This document shows, piece after piece, positions 25,869-35,826 of a stretch of 64,000 nucleotides of DNA. A model generated the notes under the pieces. That model searched no databases, was not told where the DNA came from, and saw only the letters and a list, made by a program, of their open reading frames with translations. Positions within the stretch are counted from its first letter, which is position 1. Every line of letters starts with the position of its first letter. The DNA comes from Bog-473 sp963751335 (GTDB taxonomy: Bacteria > Actinomycetota > Acidimicrobiia > Acidimicrobiales > RAAP-2), in NCBI GenBank assembly GCA_963751335.1, contig CAVVUB010000004.1, positions 372,001 to 436,000 of the forward strand, in the 5' to 3' direction. The position numbers and the translations under genes are program-made.

Positions 25869-26939
25869 ACCGTGGCGACCGGGAGCACTTCGACCTGCGG
25901 CTGCTCCGGCGTCTCGGCCGGGAGGAACCAGCGGAACCAGATGCGGCCTTTGCGGTGCCCGGCCGTGGACACCCAGTTCGGGTGGTCCGGTCGCTGGCGG
26001 CGAGACGACGATGATCCACGACCCGTCCTGCTCGTACTGCACCTGGGCCCCGTTGATGGTGACGCGCTCGTAGTCGTAGTTGTAGGTGTGGAGGAACGGG
26101 TTCCACAGACACATGTTCCAGAAGACGCACTCGGGAGAGCGGCCCCGGATGACGATCGCCTCGTCGTCGGCCAGTTCGTAGGCGCCCATGGCGTAGGCGG
26201 CGTCCCCGGCCGCCCAGCCGAACGTCGTCGTCGGGACCGGGTACGGGGGGTCGATGGCGTTCGGCGTGCCGAGGGGGATGGGCACGATGCTCGCCTGCTC
26301 ACGCACCCACGTCGTCGCCGCACGGATGCGTCGGGCCAGGTCCGCGTCGTCCTGCCGGAACGTTTCTGGCGGGCTCTCGGCTTCGATATGCCACGTGGCC
26401 CGCCGGCCCGTCACCGGGTCCTCGAGATAGTCGCGGGTGATGGCAGCGACGGCGTCGTCCTCCAGGCGGATCCAGGCCACTCCCGGATCCGACGGCTCGA
26501 TTCGCGAGAGCACGATCTCGATCGAGCCGTCGGCTCGGTGTTGTGCGTCCCGGCTGTTGACGCTGCCCACGATGCGGGTCGAGTAGTGCCCGTCGTTGGG
26601 TCCTCCATAGACGGTCAGCGACATGTACACCGCATCACCGGGATGGAAGACGATTCGGTAGGTCCGTTCAGGGTCGACCGGGGAGAAGAGGTAGAAGGCG
26701 TCGGAGTTGTCGCCGCCCCATTTCTTGTAGGGACCGACGATCTCAGTGAAGCGGGGACGGGCGGTGTCGGCCCAGATGTTGACGTCGGCCGCCACCTGGA
26801 GAATGGAGAGGACCCACTTGTGCGCTTCGAGCAGGCTGTCGAGGTCGTCGGGGGCCGAGAGCTGTTCGACCACCCGCCGCTGGGTGGCCCCCACCTCCGC
26901 GAGCAACTCGGTGAATGCCTGTTCCGTCTCGGTCGTCAT
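25865..26939 (-). pseudogene. DUF1214 domain protein, one frameshift
   Basis: From ATG 26939 the frame gives about 312 residues of a DUF1214 protein: VAADVNIWADTARPRFTEIV, NSDAFYLFSPVDPERTYRIV, YMSLTVYGG and VFWNMCLWNPFLHTYNY. It slips near 26001. The other frame continues as RRQRPDHPNWVSTAGHRKG and FRWFLPAETPEQPQVEVL, which is the conserved DUF1214 end, to TGA 25865. Removing one base restores the protein. Without repair, the first frame runs straight into the sulfotransferase and would look like a false fusion. Function of DUF1214 is unknown; it is often next to sulfotransferases or short-chain dehydrogenases in actinobacteria. Confidence 0.72.
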
Positions 26940-27537
26940 CGTCCCCCCGGGGGTCTCGGCGTGCGCCGATCATAGGAAGGTCTCCCGGGCACACGTGAGG
27001 GTGACCGCTTGAGTCCGCCGTCGCCCGACGATGACGCCGTTGGTGCTCGGAGTCACGATCCATCGACGAGAGCTTCGCCGGGCGTCGGTGGGGGCCTGGG
27101 CTGTGTACCCGGGCAGAGGCAGAACGACTCCGTGGAGAACTCCGCCACGGAGCCGCTGGGAGCCGGCCCACCGAATCCGCCGAACGACATTCTTCCAGGG
27201 TCGTTCGTCATCCCGAGGGCCCTGCTGGTGCATCTGCGAGGCCTGGCTCAGCGTCAATGGTTTGTACTCGAGCAAGCGAAGGATCAGACGTGCGCCTCGA
27301 ACCGAGGCCGGGCGATCCACCCGTTCGCAGCGATCGGCGCTTCGAGCCGACGCCGAGAATTCGTGACTGGCGGGACTTCATGACCGCGACCGGGGCGGAC
27401 CGACGATTCTCCAAAGTTGCTGATATGGGCTGCCCGGCCCACGTTCGTGAGGTCGTGGTCAGACCCTGCGGGCCAGATCGCCGGGGTTCCGTTGCGCTTT
27501 TCGTAGGGTGATGGCGAGCAGGCGAAATCAGGATTTC
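26940..27537. other. 598-base region without a supported gene
   Basis: All six frames are open only in arginine/serine/proline-rich stretches of the kind produced by high-GC non-coding or antisense sequence. I see no tRNA, repeat, U-tailed hairpin or recognisable protein segment. It marks the left edge of the gene-poor part of the window. Confidence 0.4.
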
Positions 27538-27921
27538 CTACGCAACACCGGCGACGCCGACGAGACTGCCTTCCGGGTCTCTGAAGTGGCCGACGACGAG
27601 TCCGTTCGGTGACGTGGCGGGACCCATGACGAGCGTGCCCCCGAGCTCCACGGCACGCTGCAGGGCAGCTTCGACGTCTTGGACGCCAACATAGAAAAGG
27701 GCGTGACTCTCATAGTCCGGGCCCCCGCCGACACCGCCCCGGATCCCCGCTCCATCCTCGGAGGTGATCAGGTCGACGAAGCCGTAGCTGTCGGGCGCCG
27801 AGACCTGTCTCGCCACCGGTGAAGGAAGATCAAAGTTCCAGCCGAAGAGTTCGCCGAAGAACTCTCTGAGTCGCTCGGGATTCTTGCCGGACACCTCGAA
27901 ATGCACGACAGGTTGCGGCAT
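27538..27921 (-). CDS. Glyoxalase-fold (VOC) family protein
   Basis: A 127-residue protein with two beta-alpha-beta-beta-beta units. HFEVSGKNPERLREFFGELFGW begins it and FYVGVQDVEAALQRAVELGG and FRDPEGSLVGVAG finish it. The ATG at 27921 is preferred to the GTG at 27930 because GGAGG stands six to seven bases before it. It is close in layout to the VOC protein at 32650. Members bind a metal and act on small substrates, or bind drugs; the ligand is unknown. Confidence 0.8.
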   Translation of the reverse strand: MPQPVVHFEVSGKNPERLREFFGELFGWNFDLPSPVARQVSAPDSYGFVDLITSEDGAGIRGGVGGGPDYESHALFYVGVQDVEAALQRAVELGGTLVMGPATSPNGLVVGHFRDPEGSLVGVAGVA

Positions 27922-28086
27922 CAGTGTCACCTCCTGCTGGGCCGGGAGCCCAGCCTCCTACGACCAACGTGTTTCTTCGTCCGACTCCAAGTTAGCGAGA
28001 GAGGCTGACTCGCAGCGTCGTTCGCTGACGCGGCGTTGCGTCCACTGCCATCATTGGAGTGGAGTCTCGTCCCGGAGGTACGTCCG

Positions 28087-28365
28087 ATGTCCTACGCCGT
28101 TGTGATCCAGGTCGAGATCGACCCTGACTCGGATCACCGGCACCGACAGGCAATTCTCAACGATTTCGTACTTCCTCGGACAAGGACACTACCCGGGTTC
28201 GAGAAGGGCATATGGATGAACGATGGTGTAGGCACCGGCACGTGCGTCGTGCTTTTTGACTCGGAGGTCCATGCTCGAAATGCGGTCGACTCCCTGATCC
28301 CGCACGGAGGTCCACCGACGCTCACGAGCGGCGTGCACGAGGTCGAGGTCGAACTCGAGGTGTAG
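28087..28365 (+). CDS. Small dimeric alpha/beta-barrel-like protein
   Basis: A 92-residue protein with ATG 28087 preceded by GGAGG. The sequence YAVVIQVEIDPDS...LPGFEKGIWMNDGVG...VVLFDSEVHARNAVD has the beta-alpha-beta rhythm of ABM/EthD-like ferredoxin-fold proteins. I cannot name a substrate. It is a lone gene between a convergent VOC gene and a frameshifted membrane-protein gene. Confidence 0.65.
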   Translation: MSYAVVIQVEIDPDSDHRHRQAILNDFVLPRTRTLPGFEKGIWMNDGVGTGTCVVLFDSEVHARNAVDSLIPHGGPPTLTSGVHEVEVELEV

Positions 28366-28597
28366 CTCGGGACGAGGCCTGCCCGGTGGGCGCGACTGAA
28401 TCGGCGTGGCCGTTCGGTCCCGAAATTCTCCAGGGCCGCTGGCCCACAAACGCCGCCACGGTCATTCACGAGGCCACGACCCCCGCGATTCCAAGGTCGA
28501 GGGCGGCGTTGAAACTCCGGTGGCCGAAAAACGGGACGGCGGGTCGCTCGGGCGCCGCGGGATTGTCGGGGGCCTCGTAAAATGGGGGTGGAGGTGC

Positions 28598-29264
28598 ATG
28601 GTGATTCCGGAGCAGGAGGGTTGGTATACCGATCCCTGGGGCAATCACGACGCACGTTGGATATCTGAGGGCGTTCCTTCGAAGTTGGTCCGTGACGGGA
28701 CACTGGAATCGTACGACGAGCCGCCCGGTTCCCCGCCCAGCCAGGCATGGGTACCGATCGAGCCTCTTCCCGGCTCCCAGACGGCGTTGGATACCCTGCG
28801 TGCTGACGACCTCGAAGCGGAGACGATCCCGTCTCTTTCCGAACTCGACAAACGAGCAGACAGCGCTGCCCTTACGGCAAGGGCTCATCCCTGGTTCGTT
28901 GCCGGGGACTGGGTCCCGTCGTCACATCGACGTGTCCCCTCACAGAAGGCCGAGGCGGGCAACGCACAGCGAAGGACGGCGCTGATCGCTGGGCGGCGTC
29001 CTGGCCGGCGTCATTGTTCTGCTGGCGATCTCTCTGTGGGTCGTGCAGGTCATCGGACTGTTGACACCGCCGCCACCGCTGTGGGGTGGGGTGGTCATCG
29101 CTTCAGTGTTCGCCCTCGTCGCTCCAGTGGGGACCTATCTGACGTGGCAGAGCGATCGTCGGGCGAATCTGCCCCTGACCCGTCGTATCCGAAGAGCGGA
29201 ACAGGTGGGTGGCCTCCTGGGCATCCTGACCCTTCTCCTCTTCGCCTTGTCGGTAACTGCGTAG
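28598..29264 (+). pseudogene. DUF2510-like membrane protein, one frameshift
   Basis: ATG 28598 follows GGAGG. The protein starts EQEGWYTDPWGNHDARWISEG, the Trp-rich pattern of DUF2510 domains found at the N-termini of actinobacterial membrane proteins. A linker of about 90 residues ends RRTALIAG. At about 28994 the frame shifts by one extra base. The continuation GVLAGVIVLLAISLWVV and WGGVVIASVFALVAPVGTY provides two membrane helices, with a third (LGILTLLLFALSVTA) at the end. Deleting one C joins all parts into about 221 residues. Function unknown. Confidence 0.65.
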
Positions 29265-29399
29265 GCACACCCTCCGAATCCATGGTCAGTTGGCAAACTC
29301 TTCTTGTCGAGAAGGGTCGTGCAAATTCGGGACACTGGTGAGCCTCGACGTCATTGCCGCACCACTCTGTCGGGGTGCGTCGAGTGCGGCCGAGTCGGC

Positions 29400-30953
29400 T
29401 CAGCGACTTTGGCGGGGGATTGCTGAGAGAACAGCAGAGCGTAAGAGTTCGCTGGCATCAGCCGGTAGGAGGAACCCGGCGGTCCGGTCTTTCTTGACGG
29501 CGCGGCCCCAAGCCGAGACGAATTTGGTGTGGTTCGGGTACAGGCTGACGAGCTGGGTCGTGCCGAACGGCACGGTGGATCCGAAGAGGAAGCAGAAGCC
29601 TCCGCTGTTTCCTTGACTGCCCAATGCGGCGATTGGGGCGTCGACCTGGGGCGTTCGCACTCCTCCGAGAGCATTGCCATGTGCGTCGAGCTTGAAGACA
29701 ACCGGAGATGAGTGCATCGTGGCCAGGAGGGGTGCAGACGGAGGCGGCTTACCGTTGACGATCCACCTCTGGAGCCATCTGACGGCGGCATCGAGAGCCC
29801 AGTGCGTCCCTCCCGTGTTGATGGGGACCTTGCAGTTGAAACCGCCCACCGGCGTGCGTGTCGGATTCTGCATGGCGGCCAAATTCTTGACCGCACCTTG
29901 GCCATTGCCGGTGTCGTCCGGACCGATCGCCAAGCCGTAGTAGTCGTAGTGCGAGCTCCCGGCGATCTCCCAGAGGCGGAACCACTTTGGATTCCCGTAG
30001 TGCAGTCGGTCGGTCAAATTGCTGTTGTCGACGTCGGTCTCGGTCTCGAACTCGAAGACCGGGACACCGATGTCGCTACGAATCGTGGTGGGAGTCGGCG
30101 CCGCATGGTCGGCCTGAGGTGCTTGGGAGAGCGGCGCGCCAGTACCGAATTGACTATGAACCAAAAAACCTTGATACACATGGGTGATCGGCTGCACTGC
30201 ATCGATGTAGGTCATGAGCCGGCCCGCCGACTGTGACTCGCCCGCCGCGATCAACGTGCGGGGCCGCAAACCCGTGAGAACCTGAGGAGCGTCGCTGCGG
30301 ACGGCCTGCCCCGCCTGGGAGAAGATGTCGTACGAAAAGCTGTCGCCGGGGTGCGAGAGAACGGAGTACTCCGCAGGATCGGTCTCTTTTGCCGACTCGA
30401 CACCGACTTGTTGTGCGGACACTCCGACCCATGCGAAGCCGTCACGGATCAATTCATTGTGGGACAACGTCCAATCTGGCGCGTCGTCGGTCCCCCCACT
30501 CACGTTGAGCCACTCGACCACGACCGTCCCGTTGAACCTTTTGGCGTTGATCGGTCGGTAGACGGCTATGCGCGTCGTGTAGGGCGCGCTCACGCCCGCG
30601 GTGACCTTCCATTTGCCGTCGCTCGAGAGGGCGTTCGTCGGTACGAAGGAGTGCGCTGTACCGGAAAGAATAAACTGGGATTTCTCGTAGCCAACCCTCG
30701 ACAGGTCGAAGTTGGTTCCATACAGAGTCTTGTTGAAGGTCGGCGAGGTGACCGACATGGGCCCCGTCACGGTGACGCCAGCTGTGGCGTGCGTGACTCC
30801 GGCATGAAGTGCTTCCTCGCCTGATCGTGATGAGGCCGATGTCGACGACACTGCGCTCGTAACAAACAGCAGACTCAGACACAGAGAGCCAGCAAAACCT
30901 CGTGTGGTGAGCCCGTGGCCGCGCCTCCGAGCAGAATCGCCATGAGCCCTCAT
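29400..30953 (-). CDS. Secreted alpha/beta-hydrolase-domain protein
   Basis: A 517-residue protein with an N-terminal signal-like segment LTTRGFAGSLCLSLLFVTSAV. The mature part has VVVEWLNVSGGTDDAPDW, ELIRDGFAWVGVSAQQVGV and the nucleophile elbow AAGESQSAGRL (Ser of GESQS). Later, AGSSHYDYYG probably holds the catalytic His. This matches the Abhydrolase_10 type proteins common in soil actinobacteria. The substrate is not known. No neighbour shares its strand and operon closely. Confidence 0.8.
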   Translation of the reverse strand: MRAHGDSARRRGHGLTTRGFAGSLCLSLLFVTSAVSSTSASSRSGEEALHAGVTHATAGVTVTGPMSVTSPTFNKTLYGTNFDLSRVGYEKSQFILSGTAHSFVPTNALSSDGKWKVTAGVSAPYTTRIAVYRPINAKRFNGTVVVEWLNVSGGTDDAPDWTLSHNELIRDGFAWVGVSAQQVGVESAKETDPAEYSVLSHPGDSFSYDIFSQAGQAVRSDAPQVLTGLRPRTLIAAGESQSAGRLMTYIDAVQPITHVYQGFLVHSQFGTGAPLSQAPQADHAAPTPTTIRSDIGVPVFEFETETDVDNSNLTDRLHYGNPKWFRLWEIAGSSHYDYYGLAIGPDDTGNGQGAVKNLAAMQNPTRTPVGGFNCKVPINTGGTHWALDAAVRWLQRWIVNGKPPPSAPLLATMHSSPVVFKLDAHGNALGGVRTPQVDAPIAALGSQGNSGGFCFLFGSTVPFGTTQLVSLYPNHTKFVSAWGRAVKKDRTAGFLLPADASELLRSAVLSAIPRQSR

Positions 30954-31091
30954 CGTGGACCTCTCATGGCATCCCCCTCGTTGGCGAGTTCGCAGGTGGA
31001 TCGATTCGCACCAGGTCCGAGATGCTACGTCACGACCCTTCGGGAGGCGTCGTAAAAGTGTGATCGAGCGGTCCAGCTCCTCGGGTCTGGA

Positions 31092-31379
31092 TCATGCCCT
31101 CATACCTCCTTTGGGAACGACCTTGATCATCTGCAGAGCCGGGTTCCCGGCGTCCCACAGGTCTTGGTACTCCTCGAGTGGTCGGAAGCCGTATGCGAGA
31201 TAGAACGCGCGGGTCTTTGCGTACCCCTCGTCGGGCTTGCTCGCAGCGAGCGTCTTCACTTGGAGGAACTCCACGCCGTCCACAGCCAGTGTGGTTTCCG
31301 CGTGCGAGAGCAACGCCCGGCCTATCCCCCGACGATGGAACTCCGGCAGCACGGCCATCACGTAAGACCTCAGCGGCAT
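31092..31379 (-). pseudogene. C-terminal half of a GNAT acetyltransferase
   Basis: Ninety-five residues, MAVLPEFHRRGIGRALLSHAE then FLQVKTLAASKPDEGYAKTR, FYLAYGFRPLEEYQDLW. This is the acetyl-CoA-binding and C-terminal half of a GNAT. The N-terminal strands are missing, and in-frame stops lie just upstream. Without them it is unlikely to be active. Upstream frames do not supply the missing part, so this looks like true truncation rather than a one-base error. Confidence 0.65.
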
Positions 31380-31389
31380 AGCGGCTATG

Positions 31390-31405
31390 TCTCACGATCG
31401 TGAGA
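31390..31405. promoter_or_regulatory. 16-base perfect palindrome
   Basis: TCTCACGATCGTGAGA is its own reverse complement. It lies 10 bases upstream of the truncated GNAT frame. It could be an operator half-site pair or simply a palindrome left by decay; no partner copy was seen. Confidence 0.35.
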
Positions 31406-31703
31406 AGTCCCACCTCCTAGGATCCGTCGACAGGGAGCTCCTGCTCCGACGGCCAGAGTCCGAATCCGAAGTTCTTCGCTGGGAACCACTTCCTACAGCA
31501 TGCCCGTAGGAGACATTCGTGTGCCACGCTGTCGGGAGTGGGCATGCGGTGATCATTCGGGGCTCACCCCTTCGCATCGAGTAGGTCCTCGGTCAGATAC
31601 TCGTGCACCTGTCGATGAGCTCTAGCTCTGGATCTGGCCGAGTCATCTGACAGGAGGCGATCTTCATTGTCACTCGCTCGCTGCTTCGGGTGAAGGAGCG
31701 TGA

Positions 31704-32306
31704 TCAGAGATCTCGCCATAGATCGAAGATCTGTACACCGATCTCGGTAAGCATCGATCGAAAATGGGGAAGGGACAAACCCAGCACGTTGGAAGGCGAA
31801 CCCTCGATGCTCTCCACAAAGGGTCCACCACGGCCTTCGATGCTGAATGCGCCGGCGAGTTCAAGTGCATCACCGGTCGCGGCGTAGGCGCGGAGCTCCT
31901 CGCTGCTCGGGTGTCCAAACCCGATCAAAGTGCTGACCACCTCCCGTGCGCGTGCTCCCGAGCGCATGTCAATCAGACAATGGCCAGTCCAGAGCGGGGC
32001 CCGTCGGTCCGCAAGGCGCTCCCACACCTTCACAACGTCGGCCTGTGACCCTGGTTTTCCTACCGACGTCCCATCGAGCTCGAGCATTGAGTCACAGGCA
32101 AGGACGAGCGCCTCGGGAAACCGGGGCGCCACCGCATTTGCCTTGCGTTCGGCGAGGATCATCACCGCCTCTGCGGTCGTCACGTCACCAACCGACTCGT
32201 CCACTCCGCTCCCGGCTACTTCGGGGTCGAAACCTGCGTCTCGAAGAACTCGCAGTCGTGCCTTGGAATTCGATGCGAGGATCAACCGTGGTGCCAGGAG
32301 CTCCAT
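31704..32306 (-). CDS. maf: Maf-family nucleotide pyrophosphatase
   Basis: A 200-residue protein beginning LILASNSKARLRVLRDAGF, the Maf P-loop-like motif. It continues with AERKANAV, ACDSMLELDGTSVGKP, WTGHCLID and AFSIEGRGGPFVESIEGSPSNVLGL, all in normal Maf order. Maf proteins hydrolyse non-canonical or canonical NTPs to NMP and pyrophosphate, linked to septum formation and housecleaning. The ATG at 32306 fits the family start; a 57-codon upstream extension has no family match. Confidence 0.9.
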   Translation of the reverse strand: MELLAPRLILASNSKARLRVLRDAGFDPEVAGSGVDESVGDVTTAEAVMILAERKANAVAPRFPEALVLACDSMLELDGTSVGKPGSQADVVKVWERLADRRAPLWTGHCLIDMRSGARAREVVSTLIGFGHPSSEELRAYAATGDALELAGAFSIEGRGGPFVESIEGSPSNVLGLSLPHFRSMLTEIGVQIFDLWRDL

Positions 32307-32649
32307 GGACCCAGTATGGATGCTGCAAGTCTGCAGCCCCCGCGATATTTGGGTGAGCCCGTGAATCGCGGGCGAGTGAAATGGGCTGGCTCGGAAGGGA
32401 GTCTTCATTGAGCCACGAGTGCGTCCGGACTCCGCGTCGCGATCCTCCTGGGGGGATGAAGCCTGGACCCGAAGCAATTCAGCTCGTCCGATTGAGGCAG
32501 CCGACCCAGCTCATGGAGGGCGAGAACCCCCAAGATGTCGTTGCCAAACGAATGAAGCCGGCCGTTGTGTGTTCGACATCGAGAGCTCCCCGATCGCGCC
32601 GGCCTCTGCACGGTGGCGACGACGGCGACGGTCCCAGATTCCGCTGGTG
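32307..32649. other. 343-base region without a supported gene
   Basis: This lies between the maf start and the end of a VOC gene, both on the minus strand. It contains only short frames without recognisable sequence. A maf promoter is expected here but no clear -35/-10 pair was found. Confidence 0.35.
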
Positions 32650-33000
32650 TCAGCCGTTTGACGCAATGCCCACCTTGTGACCTTGAGCGTCCGCGAACAC
32701 CCCAAACGTCGTGCCGGGAACCTCCTGAGCCGACTGAATGATCGTGCCCCCGAGTACCTCGGCCTTCTCGAGAGTGGCCGCCACATCCTCGACTGCCACG
32801 AAGAAAAGAACCTCGTCCTCAGGACCCTGACGAGGGCTGATGGCGACATGAGTGCCGCCCTCGACGCCCGTGTCGATAAAGGTAAAACCAGGAAACGCGC
32901 CCTCGGACGCGACCTTCCAGTCGAAGAGATCTGCGTAGAATTTCCGTGTGGTGTCAGGATCGCCAGAACGGATCTCAGCGTGAATCACGGGGTGGGGCAT
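32650..33000 (-). CDS. Glyoxalase-fold (VOC) family protein
   Basis: A 116-residue VOC protein from ATG 33000 (MPHPVIHAEIRSGDPDTTRKF). It continues with FYADLFDWKV, FFVAVEDVAATLEKAEVLGG and FGVFADAQGHKVGIA. It is a divergent paralogue of the protein at 27538-27921, with the same spacing of the two halves. A single-domain VOC of this size usually dimerises to form its binding site. Ligand unknown. Confidence 0.82.
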   Translation of the reverse strand: MPHPVIHAEIRSGDPDTTRKFYADLFDWKVASEGAFPGFTFIDTGVEGGTHVAISPRQGPEDEVLFFVAVEDVAATLEKAEVLGGTIIQSAQEVPGTTFGVFADAQGHKVGIASNG

Positions 33001-33152
33001 GTGGATAACCTCCATTTGTCGGGAACGCCTGTGTGGCGCTCGTCGAACAACACGACGAAGCGGCAGTCGACAATTCGACCGAGATGCGCAAGGAATCGGC
33101 GTCGTCACCGAATGTTCATCGAATGCCGGATCGACGCAGGGAAGGCCCCATC

Positions 33153-33428
33153 ATGACCAACGTGAGCAACCCGAGAGTGCCCGGAGGGGTGGCGCACAAG
33201 CTCCCTCGAGACCTGCGAAGGGCGTTGATGGAGAATCCCACGGCGCTTCATGCCTGGTCGGACATCACGCCGCTGGCGCGCAACGAGTTCATCTGTTGGG
33301 TCGAGGATGCCAAGCAGGAGAAAACCCGAGAACGCCGCATTCGCCGGACCCAGGAGGAGCTGGAAGAAGGCCAGCGTCGGCCTTGCTGCTGGCCGGGATG
33401 CAAACACCGCGAGCGCAACGGCAGATAG
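33153..33428 (+). CDS. YdeI/OmpD-associated family protein (short form)
   Basis: A 91-residue protein from ATG 33153. LPRDLRRALMENPTALHAW, SDITPLARNEFICWVEDAKQ and RRIRRTQEELEEGQRRPCCW are the conserved parts of the YdeI/OmpD-associated C-terminal domain. This helical domain is annotated in some bacteria as bacteriocin-protection-like, without a defined mechanism. A longer frame upstream adds atypical sequence. The gene stands alone. Confidence 0.78.
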   Translation: MTNVSNPRVPGGVAHKLPRDLRRALMENPTALHAWSDITPLARNEFICWVEDAKQEKTRERRIRRTQEELEEGQRRPCCWPGCKHRERNGR

Positions 33429-33611
33429 CCCGCTCGGCTCGGCGCCCTCCACACCGCGCCGCGATCGCGCATGACGCTCAGTTCACGTGAGCGGTGCCAG
33501 ACACATACCCATAACGTCAGAGGGAAGCGGCGGCTGCCCTTCGGGCGGCTGGCTCAGGATTCGGGACCGCCGTGTGTACGAGTTGGACGCGTCCGGAGAT
33601 GGGAGAGTCAG

Positions 33612-34543
33612 ATGAGCGACACTGGGTCACGAGCGGTGCGCTTCGACCGCTATGGCGGCAGGGATGTTCTCTACGTCGCCGATGTGTCAATGCCCATTGC
33701 AGGGGAGGGCGAGGTTGTCGTCGCAGTCAAGGCGGCCGGCATCAACCCGGGAGAGACCGCGATCCGGTCAGGCGCACTGCGCGAGCGATTCCCGGCGACC
33801 TTTCCTTCCGGGGAGGGGAGCGACCTCGCTGGACTTGTCACCGCCGTCGGCGAAGGAGTCAACGAGTTCGTCGTCGGAGATGCCGTTCTGGGATTCTCCT
33901 GGCAACGATCAAGCCACGCCACCCATGTCGCCGTTCCGACCTCACAGCTCATTCGCAAACCCCGCGAGCTGAGTTGGGAAGTCGCTGGCTCCCTGTACGT
34001 CGTCGGGTGCACTGCCTATGCCGCTGTCCGCGCCGTCGCGGCCAGAAGGGGGAGACCGTTGCGGTCTCAGCGGCGGCCGGTGGTGTCGGGACCATCGTGG
34101 TGCAGCTCTTGGGCTTGCGGGGAGCACATGTCCTTGGCATTGCCTCGTCGACGAACGCCGAATGGCTCCGATCCCACGGCGCCGTGCCCATCGAGTATGG
34201 CGACGGACTGACCGAACGTCTGCAGGCGGCGGCGGCCGATGGAATCGACGCCTTCATCGACCTCTTCGGGTCCGAGTACGTCGAACTCGCCGTGGACCTT
34301 GGGATATCACGTGAGCGCATCGAGACGATCACTGCGTTTGAAAAGGCCCAGGAACTCGGAGTCAAGGCCGATGGAAGTGGCACCGCATCGACCTCGGATG
34401 TCCTGACCGAAATGGCGGACCTTGTCGCGTCGGGAGAAATCGAGATCCCAGTTGCCGCCACGTACCCGCTCGATCAGGTGGCCGATGCATTCGAGGAACT
34501 CGAACGTCGCCACACCCGAGGAAAAATCGTGCTCATTCCCTGA
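33612..34543 (+). pseudogene. Zinc-free quinone-oxidoreductase-like (MDR) protein, one frameshift
   Basis: ATG 33612 follows GGGAGAG. The first frame gives VRFDRYGGRDVLYVADVSMP, VVVAVKAAGINPGETAIRSG, EGSDLAGLVTAVGEGV and GCTAYAAVRAV. It breaks near 34043. The second frame continues QKGETVAVSAAAGGVGTIVVQL, NADPH-site sequence, and LDQVADAFEELERRHTRGKIV. Adding one C to the CC at 34042-34043 joins them into about 310 residues. No zinc-binding cysteines are present, as in QOR enzymes that reduce quinones or enones with NADPH. Confidence 0.75.
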
Positions 34544-34590
34544 TCTGAGCAACGACACTCACGACCAATGATCGTGCCGGGTGCGCAGAG

Positions 34591-35217
34591 TTAGTTGAGG
34601 AGCTCGCGATGACCATCCTGAAAATATCGCTCGGCCCGAAAGACGGGTGTGAGGTCATCGAATCCGCCGAATACGGTCAGTTCGGCGGGCCGCTTGTCGG
34701 GGAATCGAAAGAGTGGAACGAAGGCATCCGTCGTCTTGAGAGGGCCGCTTCGGCGGGCGATCGTCCCTGTGTTCTGGCTTCCTAGCTCAAGTCGGATTCC
34801 TTCGGACTCCAGAAGCTTCAGCGGTGAGAGCCAAATCACATCCTGTGTGCCGTCCATCTGGACGTACCTCTCCAGATACTTCTCCATGGAACTTTGGTCG
34901 GTGAAGAAGTACACCCGTTGATTCAGGAGATGGATCCAATCGCGGAACTCGACTCCGTCTGGGTCCGATTTCAGGTCCTTGCGGGCTGACAACGGTCCCT
35001 GGTCTCTGAGGGTGACGTCTTCGCCGCCGACACGAAGGCGAACTGTGTCTTGTCGGGGTGTCGAAAGCAGGGTTTGTCGTTCCTCGTCGGTCAGATCGGC
35101 TTCCTGGATCAATTGTTCAGCCGTCCGGAAACCGTTTTTGGAGATCAGCTCCCAAACGCCAGCGGGACCAACGTGACAGATCATTTTGCAACGGGTAAGG
35201 AATTGTTCTGGCGTCAT
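34591..35217 (-). CDS. DUF7002-like protein
   Basis: A 208-residue protein starting MTPEQFLTRCKMICHVGPAGVW. CHVGPAGVWELISKNGFRTA, LRDQGPLS, WIHLLNQRVYFFTD and VIWLSPLKLL match an uncharacterised family I know as DUF7002. The fold resembles small ADP-ribosyltransferase-like proteins in helix/strand order, but no catalytic triad is obvious. Cytoplasmic; no operon partner. Function unknown. Confidence 0.6.
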   Translation of the reverse strand: MTPEQFLTRCKMICHVGPAGVWELISKNGFRTAEQLIQEADLTDEERQTLLSTPRQDTVRLRVGGEDVTLRDQGPLSARKDLKSDPDGVEFRDWIHLLNQRVYFFTDQSSMEKYLERYVQMDGTQDVIWLSPLKLLESEGIRLELGSQNTGTIARRSGPLKTTDAFVPLFRFPDKRPAELTVFGGFDDLTPVFRAERYFQDGHRELLN

Positions 35218-35500
35218 TGCCCCAAGAATCCCACATACTTGGCGGCCTTCGGGTCACGCAGGGTCAGTTTCACGCTCAGACTGAGCGTGGGCCGCTCTGA
35301 ATCCCCCGGATTTTCGACGGATGAAGGGTGCACGAGACAGCTTGTGATCACCACTTCATCGCTGCCGGGCTCGGACCCTTGCGAGCCAATCGGTGCCGCC
35401 ATGAACCCCCCAGCTACCAGGGCACGCCCAGGAGAATGTGCTCGCCCAGCTGGGGATTGGTCTCCCCAGGGTTCGGAAGTCTGGCCCGGAGTCGGCCTCT

Positions 35501-35826
35501 TCAGGGCTCGATGGCCGTCCATCCGCGACGTCGGAGCTCACCGGCGAGCTGTTCGGAAGACAAAATCTTCAATATCTGCTCCTGGGTGGATTGCCGCCAT
35601 GCCGGCGCGGCGACCGGAACACTCCCGCCAGACTCCGCATCCTGGAGCTGCGTGATGTAGGCATCCGCCTCATCGCGGAGAATTTGCCTGCCGCCTGACG
35701 CTGACTGAACCCCAAGGGTCCTCGCGCATCGCGGAAGTCGGAGTGTCCAGCCTCCTTGAGGAGAGCCAAGAGCTCTCTTATCTGTGAGGCCGAAGCGGTT
35801 GGACCTGATTGTTGACCGAAAGCCAT
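35501..35826 (-). pseudogene. Small conserved protein (MAFGQQSG family), one frameshift
   Basis: ATG 35826 begins MAFGQQSGPTASASQIRELL and ALLKEAGHSDFRDARGPLGF, then SQRQAAGKF, a start I recognise from small actinobacterial proteins. The frame is lost near 35678. In the next frame RDEADAYITQLQDAESGG and the C-terminus ELRRRGWTAIEP continue to TGA 35501. Adding one base to the GG pair on the plus strand restores about 108 residues. The family has a predicted helical domain of unknown role. Confidence 0.6.
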
